A stretch of DNA of 64,000 bases from Arsenicicoccus cauae (GTDB taxonomy: Bacteria; Actinomycetota; Actinomycetes; Actinomycetales; Dermatophilaceae): assembly GCF_009707125.1 (NCBI RefSeq), contig NZ_WLVL01000007.1:1-64000 (forward strand), given 5' to 3'. Positions 59,379 through 64,000 of this stretch are shown one piece after another (position 1 is the stretch's first letter; each line of letters starts with the position of its first letter). The notes under the pieces were generated by a model, which was not told the DNA's origin, searched no databases, and saw nothing but the letters and a program-made list of their open reading frames with translations. Both the position numbers and the translations under genes were made by a program.

Positions 59379-59834
59379 ATGGAGGAGGACCTGGTGCTGG
59401 AGCAGCAGCTCTGCTTCGCCCTCTACAGCGCGTCGCGCGCGGCGACCGGCGCCTACCGCGAGGGCCTGACCCGTCTCGGGCTGACCTACACGCAGTACGT
59501 CACGCTGCTCGCGCTCTGGGAGAGCGACGGCGCCGGCGTCTCCGCGCTCGGCGAGCGGCTGCGGCTCGACAGCGGCACCCTCTCGCCCGTGCTGCGCCGC
59601 CTGGAGGCCGCCGGCCACGTCGAGCGGCGCCGTGACATTCGCGACGAGCGACGCGTCACGATCCACCTCACCGAGCAGGGTCGCGCCCTCGAGGCCGAGG
59701 GGGCCGGGCTGCGCCGCCAGCTCCACGACTCTCTCCACCTGACCCCGCTGGAGGCCGAGATGCTGCGCAGCCTCGCGCAGCGGTTCTGCCGCCCACCCAC
59801 CCCGCACGACCCGACCGAAGGGAACACCCCATGA
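59379..59834 (+). CDS. ohrR: MarR-family peroxide sensor OhrR
   Basis: 151-residue winged-helix repressor with the reactive Cys near the N-terminus (QQLCFALYSASRA, Cys12) and the YTQYVTLLALWE and SGTLSPVLRRLEAAGHVERRR recognition region. Organic peroxides oxidise the Cys and release DNA. ATG 59379 with AGGGTGAG upstream; a GTG three codons earlier is also possible. Overlaps ohr by 4 bp (ATGA). Confidence 0.9.
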   Translation: MEEDLVLEQQLCFALYSASRAATGAYREGLTRLGLTYTQYVTLLALWESDGAGVSALGERLRLDSGTLSPVLRRLEAAGHVERRRDIRDERRVTIHLTEQGRALEAEGAGLRRQLHDSLHLTPLEAEMLRSLAQRFCRPPTPHDPTEGNTP

Positions 59835-60253
59835 ACGCGATCTACACCGCCGAGGCCCTCGCCACCGGCGCCGGCCGCAACGGCCACGTCCTCACCAAGG
59901 ACGGCCGCCTCGACCTCGACCTCGCCGTACCCACCGAGATGGGCGGCTCCGGCCAGGGCGCCAACCCCGAGCTGCTGTTCGCCGCCGGCTACGCCGCGTG
60001 CTTCCACTCCGCCCTGCAACTGGTCGCCCGCGAGGCCAAGGCCGACCTCGGGGAGTCCAGCGTCGGCGCGCAGGTCGGCATCGGTCAGCGCGACGAGGGG
60101 GGCTTCGGGCTCGAGGTGACCCTGGAGGTCGTCATACCGGCCCTGCCCCACGAGCAGGCGCAGCAGCTCGCGGACCAGGCCCACCAGGTCTGCCCCTACT
60201 CCAACGCGACCCGCGGCAACATCGACGTCACCGTCACCGTGGTGGAGGACTGA
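59831..60253 (+). CDS. ohr: Organic hydroperoxide resistance protein Ohr
   Basis: 140-residue OsmC/Ohr thiol peroxidase that reduces fatty-acid hydroperoxides. Both redox cysteines are present: Cys57 in GYAACFHSAL and Cys121 in QVCPYSNATRGN. Shares an operon with its sensor OhrR. Confidence 0.95.
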   Translation: MNAIYTAEALATGAGRNGHVLTKDGRLDLDLAVPTEMGGSGQGANPELLFAAGYAACFHSALQLVAREAKADLGESSVGAQVGIGQRDEGGFGLEVTLEVVIPALPHEQAQQLADQAHQVCPYSNATRGNIDVTVTVVED

Positions 60254-61260
60254 TGACGACCCCGACCACGACCCGTCAGGTCGTCCTCGCCTCCCGCCCG
60301 CAGGGGTGGCCGACCGGCGACGACTTCCGCCTCGAGACCGTCGACCTGCCCGAGCTCGCCGACGGACAGGTGCTCGTGCGCAACACCGCCATGTCCGTCG
60401 ACCCCTACATGCGCGGCCGCATGAACGACGTGAAGTCCTACGTCCCGCCGTTCCAGCTCGACCAGCCGCTCGACGGCGCCGCGGTCGGCGAGGTCGTCGC
60501 CTCCCGCAGCGACAGCGTGCCCGTCGGGGCGCGCGTCCTGCACGGCCTCGGCTGGCGCGAGCACGCGATCCTGCCCGCCGACCGGGTGACGGCGATCGAC
60601 ACCTCGCGCGTGTCCGAGACGGCATACCTCGGGGTCCTCGGCATGCCCGGTCTGACGGCGTATGCCGGACTGACCGCCGTCGCCGAGCTCCGTGAGGGCG
60701 ACGCGGTGTTCGTGTCCGGCGCGGCCGGTGCCGTGGGCTCGCTCGTCGGGCAGATCGCGCGGCTGATGGGGGCGTCCCGGGTCGTCGGCAGCGCCGGCTC
60801 GCCCGACAAGGTCCGGCGGCTGCTCGACCTGGGCTTCGACGCCGCGTTCGACTACCACGACGGCCCGGTCGCCGACCGGCTGCGCGAGGCGGCCCCCGAC
60901 GGCATCGACGTGTACTTCGACAACGTCGGTGGGGAGCACCTCGAGGCCGCCATCGGACGCCTCAACGTGCAGGGACGGGTCGCCATGTGCGGCGCCATCG
61001 CGCAGTACAACTCGACGGAGCCCACTCCGGCCCCGCGCAACCTCGCTCTGGCCATCGGCAAGCAGCTCACCCTGCGCGGGTTCATCGCCGGGTCCTACTC
61101 CCACCTGGCCGAGGAGTTCCGAGGCCGTATGACGGAGTGGATCGCGGCGGGCGAGATCAGCGTCGACGAGACGCGGCGCGAGGGGCTGGACGCGGCCCCG
61201 CAAGCGTTCATCGACCTGATGCGTGGGGCCAACACCGGCAAGATGGTCGTCACGCTCTGA
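60253..61260 (+). CDS. Zinc-independent NADP-dependent reductase (leukotriene B4 DH/CurA-like MDR)
   Basis: 335-residue medium-chain reductase with MSVDPYMRGRM, MPGLTAYAGL, the GAAGAVGSLVGQIA dinucleotide loop, VYFDNVGG and IAQYNSTEPTPAPRN. It reduces alpha,beta-unsaturated carbonyls with NADPH. The start shares one base with the ohr stop. It probably removes reactive enals made by lipid peroxidation, in line with the peroxide sensor in the operon. Confidence 0.9.
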   Translation: MTTPTTTRQVVLASRPQGWPTGDDFRLETVDLPELADGQVLVRNTAMSVDPYMRGRMNDVKSYVPPFQLDQPLDGAAVGEVVASRSDSVPVGARVLHGLGWREHAILPADRVTAIDTSRVSETAYLGVLGMPGLTAYAGLTAVAELREGDAVFVSGAAGAVGSLVGQIARLMGASRVVGSAGSPDKVRRLLDLGFDAAFDYHDGPVADRLREAAPDGIDVYFDNVGGEHLEAAIGRLNVQGRVAMCGAIAQYNSTEPTPAPRNLALAIGKQLTLRGFIAGSYSHLAEEFRGRMTEWIAAGEISVDETRREGLDAAPQAFIDLMRGANTGKMVVTL

Positions 61261-61290
61261 CCCCACTGCCTCGCCCTCTCGCCCCTGCAG

Positions 61291-61335
61291 GATCGTGGGG
61301 TCTCGTCCAACATCCTTGGACGAAACCCCACGATC
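61291..61335 (+). terminator. Hairpin terminator, repeat family B copy
   Basis: GATCGTGGGGTCTCGTCCAA (61291-61310) pairs with 61316-61335 apart from one mismatch, 31 bp after the reductase stop. A (GGCGGA)n run follows at about 61339-61363. Confidence 0.75.
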
Positions 61336-61404
61336 GTTGGGGCGGAGGCGGAGGCGGAGGCGTGGCGGGTGTCCTGGCGGGCGGGCACGACATACGGTCA
61401 ATGC

Positions 61405-62061
61405 ATGACCCACACCTGGAGCCAGCGACTGCGTCACGCCACCGACCGCGACTGGACGGCCTCGACCGGCCACCGGTTCGTCGACGAGCTGCTCGCGGGG
61501 ACGGTCGACGACGACGTGCTCGCCCACTACCTGGTGCAGGACTACCAGTTCTGCGACGCCTTCACCGCGCTGCTGGGGCAGGCCTGCGCGTCGGCGCCCG
61601 GGCTGCCCTCGCGGCTGCGGTTCGCCCGGCAGCTAGGCATGTTCGCGAGCGACGAGGACACCTACTTCGTCGACTCGTTCGACGCGCTCGGGGTCCTGGA
61701 GGCCGATCGGGTCGACCCGGCGCTGACGGCGGCCACGCGGTCCTTCGACCAGGTGATGCGTGACGCGATCGAATCCCGGTCCTACGCCCAGGTCCTCGCC
61801 GTGCTGCTCGTCGCCGAGTGGCTCTACCTCGACTGGGCCGAGCGCGCCGACCGCGAGGGCATGGCCGCGACCCGCCCCGAGCACGTCGGGTGGGTCGACC
61901 TGCACCGCGGTCCGGACTTCCGCGCGTGGGTGGAGTGGCTGCAGGCCGAACTCGACGCCAACGAACCCGCCGACCCTCACGACAAGGACGCCGCCGAGCG
62001 GGCGTTCACGCGGTCGGTGGCGTGCGAGCGGGCGTTCTTCGACGCGGCATACGGCCAGTGA
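61405..62061 (+). CDS. TenA_E-like thiaminase II family protein
   Basis: 218-residue all-helical TenA/PQQC fold (WSQRLRHATDRDW, YLVQDYQFCDAF). At the position of the nucleophile Cys in TenA_C enzymes there is LLVAEWLYLDWA, so this is the TenA_E subgroup, which salvages pyrimidine parts of thiamine in other organisms. No thiamine genes are adjacent. ATG 61405 begins the homology. Confidence 0.82.
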   Translation: MTHTWSQRLRHATDRDWTASTGHRFVDELLAGTVDDDVLAHYLVQDYQFCDAFTALLGQACASAPGLPSRLRFARQLGMFASDEDTYFVDSFDALGVLEADRVDPALTAATRSFDQVMRDAIESRSYAQVLAVLLVAEWLYLDWAERADREGMAATRPEHVGWVDLHRGPDFRAWVEWLQAELDANEPADPHDKDAAERAFTRSVACERAFFDAAYGQ

Positions 62062-62204
62062 GCCCGCTGCTCCGACACTGATCCGCCCGGGACCCGCCCG
62101 GGATCTGGACGAGGGGCTGGCAAGACGCGATCAGGTCGGCGTCTCGGTCATGCTGGACGGGACCAGTCCACTCGCTCTCCGGGCCCGCCCGGTCAGGAGG
62201 ATCC

Positions 62205-62657
62205 ATGCACACCGAGCAGCGCCGCACCACCGCCACCCCCGACCAGGTCTGGGCGGTGCTCGCCGACGGGTGGACCTATCCCTGCTGGGTGGTGGGCGCC
62301 TCGCGGATGCGCGCGGTGTCGGCCGACTGGCCCGCTGTCGGCGCACGCCTGCACCACTCGGTCGGCTCCTGGCCCGCGCTGCTGGACGACGAGACCGAGG
62401 TGCGCGAGTGCGAGGTCGGGCGTCGGATCGTGCTGCTCGCCAAGGCTCGTCCGGTGATGGGGGTGGCCACGGTCGAGATCACCCTCGAGCCGCAGGACGG
62501 CGGCACGCTGATCAGCATGCGGGAGGACGCGTCGCAGGGGCCTGGACGGTTCGTGCCGCGCCCGGTCCGGCAGGCCGGCATCGCTCGCCGCAACCACGAG
62601 GCGCTGCTGCGCCTGACCCTCCTGGCCGAGCGACGGACCGGTCCTGGTCGCCACTGA
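62205..62657 (+). CDS. SRPBCC-family (START-like) protein
   Basis: 150-residue helix-grip protein (ATPDQVWAVLADGWTYPCWVVGASRMRAV, DETEVRECEVGRRIVL). Probably binds or carries a small hydrophobic ligand. ATG 62205 with AGGAGG upstream. Neighbours give no pathway. Confidence 0.82.
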   Translation: MHTEQRRTTATPDQVWAVLADGWTYPCWVVGASRMRAVSADWPAVGARLHHSVGSWPALLDDETEVRECEVGRRIVLLAKARPVMGVATVEITLEPQDGGTLISMREDASQGPGRFVPRPVRQAGIARRNHEALLRLTLLAERRTGPGRH

Positions 62658-62683
62658 CGCGCACCTGATGCGTACCTACCGGG

Positions 62684-62783
62684 GGCGGGATCATCGACCT
62701 GGGGGACGAAGCCCGGCTGATGCCCCTACCCCCGGCGGGATCATCGACCTTGGGGACGAAGCCCGGCTGATGCCCCTACCCCC
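62684..62783. repeat. Repeat family C, 50-bp tandem duplication
   Basis: Two 50-bp units, 62684-62733 and 62734-62783, differ at one base. Each contains GGATCATCGACCT, GGGGACGAAGCCCGGCTGAT and GCCCCTACCCCC. The second unit encodes the last 14 residues and stop of the minus-strand oxidoreductase. Confidence 0.85.
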
Positions 62784-64000
62784 GGTAGGTCGGCGTAGAG
62801 GCGGTGCAGCGCGGCGAGGGAGAGGCTGCGGACCGGGCGGCCCCACCAGCGGGAGTCCTGGAGGGCGGCCCGCGCGGCGAGGTAGCCGCAGCCGCCGTGC
62901 ACCCCGCCCCCCGGGTGGGTGGCGGCACTGCCGAGGTAAAGACCCTCGACGTGCGTGCGCGGTCCCCCGAGTCCCGTGACGGGCCGCCAGATCGCCTGCT
63001 GGAAGAGCTGCATCGTGCCGCCACCAACTGCCCCGCTGCCCAGGTTGGCGTTGGCGGCGTGCAGGTCCTGGGGACGTTGGTCCCACCGGTCGACGAGGTG
63101 CTCGCGCCACCCCGGGGCCAGGTCGTCGAGCATGTCCTCGCACGCGTCCGTCAGGCGGTCGGCCGAGGCGGCGTCGGTGATACCCCGCGGCAGGTGGGTG
63201 TAGAGCCACAGCGCTTCGGTGCCCTCGGGCGAGCGCGACGGGTCGATCGTGGTCATCTGGCCGACCAGGGCGAACGGCCGCGAAGGCACCTGCCCAGACC
63301 CGAGGTCGGCGCTCCACCGGACGAGGCCCTGCCTGTCCTGGCCGGCGTGCACGACGGCCGCGCCGTGGGCGCGCTCGGCCACCCACGGCATCGGTGCGGA
63401 CAGGCGGTAGTTGAGCTTGAGCGTCGGCAGGTCCCACTCGAACCGGTCGAGGCGGGCCCTTAGCCCGGCCGGGACGGCCGAGGTGGGCAGCAGTCGGTCG
63501 TAGAGGTCGGGCGCGCTCGTGTCGGCGATGACGGCGCGACGCGCCCGGATGCGCCGGCCGTCGACGGTCTCGACGCCGTGCGCGCGCCCACCGGCCACGG
63601 CGATCCGCGCCACCTGCTGACCGGTCTCGAGGCGCGCGCCGGCGGCTCGGGCCCGAGAGGCGAGCGCGTCGGCCAGCCGTTGCGTCCCCCCGCGCGGCGA
63701 GGGGAAACCCACGTCCTGCGCGAGCATCGACATGATCCAGCCGAACAGCCCGCTGCCGGGTGCCTCTGGCGGGATGTCGGCGTGCATCGCGTTGCCGCTG
63801 AGGATCTGCCCCCCACGCGCGCCGTTGAACAGCTCGACCCCCATCCGGTCGACGGGCAGCAGCGCGAACCGCACGAAGTCCGGCACCTGCGTGGCCCCGA
63901 TGCGGGCCAGCAGCGGCCCCACGGACCTGACCGGTGGCCACCTGGTCAGCAGGCTGGCCAGCAGGGGCTCACGTATGGCGTCCCACTGTCGCACCAGGCG
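62741..64000 (-). CDS. CrtI-like FAD/NAD(P) oxidoreductase (N-terminus outside window)
   Basis: C-terminal ~420 residues of a phytoene-desaturase-type oxidoreductase; the FAD-binding N-terminus lies beyond the window edge. Visible marks include FPSPRGGTQRLADALASRARA, ADTSAPDLYDRLLP, and the C-terminal FAD segment GLYLGSAATHPGGGVHGGCGYLAARAA. Related actinobacterial proteins are of unknown substrate. The final codons and TGA at 62741 are provided by a family C repeat. Confidence 0.85.
   Translation of the reverse strand, partial: RLVRQWDAIREPLLASLLTRWPPVRSVGPLLARIGATQVPDFVRFALLPVDRMGVELFNGARGGQILSGNAMHADIPPEAPGSGLFGWIMSMLAQDVGFPSPRGGTQRLADALASRARAAGARLETGQQVARIAVAGGRAHGVETVDGRRIRARRAVIADTSAPDLYDRLLPTSAVPAGLRARLDRFEWDLPTLKLNYRLSAPMPWVAERAHGAAVVHAGQDRQGLVRWSADLGSGQVPSRPFALVGQMTTIDPSRSPEGTEALWLYTHLPRGITDAASADRLTDACEDMLDDLAPGWREHLVDRWDQRPQDLHAANANLGSGAVGGGTMQLFQQAIWRPVTGLGGPRTHVEGLYLGSAATHPGGGVHGGCGYLAARAALQDSRWWGRPVRSLSLAALHRLYADLPGVGASAGLRPQGR

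Overview
The window is 64 kb of very GC-rich DNA with dense, often 4-bp-overlapping genes. Its first genes are the actinobacterial kinase/PBP/RodA/PstP/FhaB/FhaA division cluster, which points to an actinomycete. Gene content (AftD-like arabinosyltransferase without other mycolata genes, lamin-tail exoprotein, PTS EIIBCA, OhrR/Ohr) suggests the Micrococcales, perhaps Dermatophilaceae/Intrasporangiaceae. That placement is an inference from content; no marker gene was compared.

Layout. 1-6.7 kb (minus): cell-growth operon fhaA-fhaB-pstP-rodA-pbpA-kinase, the last cut by the window edge. 6.88 kb: tRNA-Leu(CAG). 7.1-13.5 kb: a lactose island with an IS21 istB scar, a GPH-type permease, lacZ, and a divergent LacI regulator with two matching operators. 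13.6-18.5 kb: NmrA-like/HxlR divergent pair, a cyclase-HOT-P-loop kinase operon, a secreted lamin-tail protein. 18.6-27.9 kb: an accessory patch with a broken VOC gene, a PLD/DUF3427 helicase, decayed ISL3 and IS1634 transposases, a NACHT NTPase gene interrupted by a run of 29 G (minus strand), and a pRiA4b-type pseudogene. 27.9-35.7 kb: a 5-methylthioribose/5-deoxyribose disposal system (mtnA, sugar ABC transporter, mtnK, class II aldolase) under a GntR regulator with two identical-type palindromic operators. 35.8-43.5 kb: LysR regulator, a C70-like protease with a duplicated companion domain, an AlbA_2 regulator with its own palindrome, a pRiA4b/UPF0158 protein, a cytosine/purine-type permease with a cysteine hydrolase. 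43.6-56.7 kb: envelope genes (DUF3068, acyltransferase 3, AftD-like, methyltransferase, GT4, DUF2613, two polytopic membrane proteins). 56.8-64 kb: PTS EIIBCA, ohrR-ohr-oxidoreductase, TenA-like, SRPBCC and a partial CrtI-like oxidoreductase.

The most unusual item is the NACHT gene. Its reading frame is broken only at the 29-G tract. Loss of one G (or any tract with length of the form 3k+1) would join two halves into one protein of about 769 residues with an N-terminal nuclease-like domain, a NACHT NTPase core and a C-terminal region with a pentapeptide-like stretch. This looks like a phase-variable, defence-type STAND protein.

A second window-wide signal is the short word (C/G)TATGNC and its complement, seen about 76 times by hand count. 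It is absent from the lactose island (about 6.83-13.55 kb) and from the IS/NACHT patch (about 22.0-27.03 kb), which supports both as recent arrivals. Three families of small intergenic palindromic repeats recur, and several supply the stop codons of neighbouring genes.
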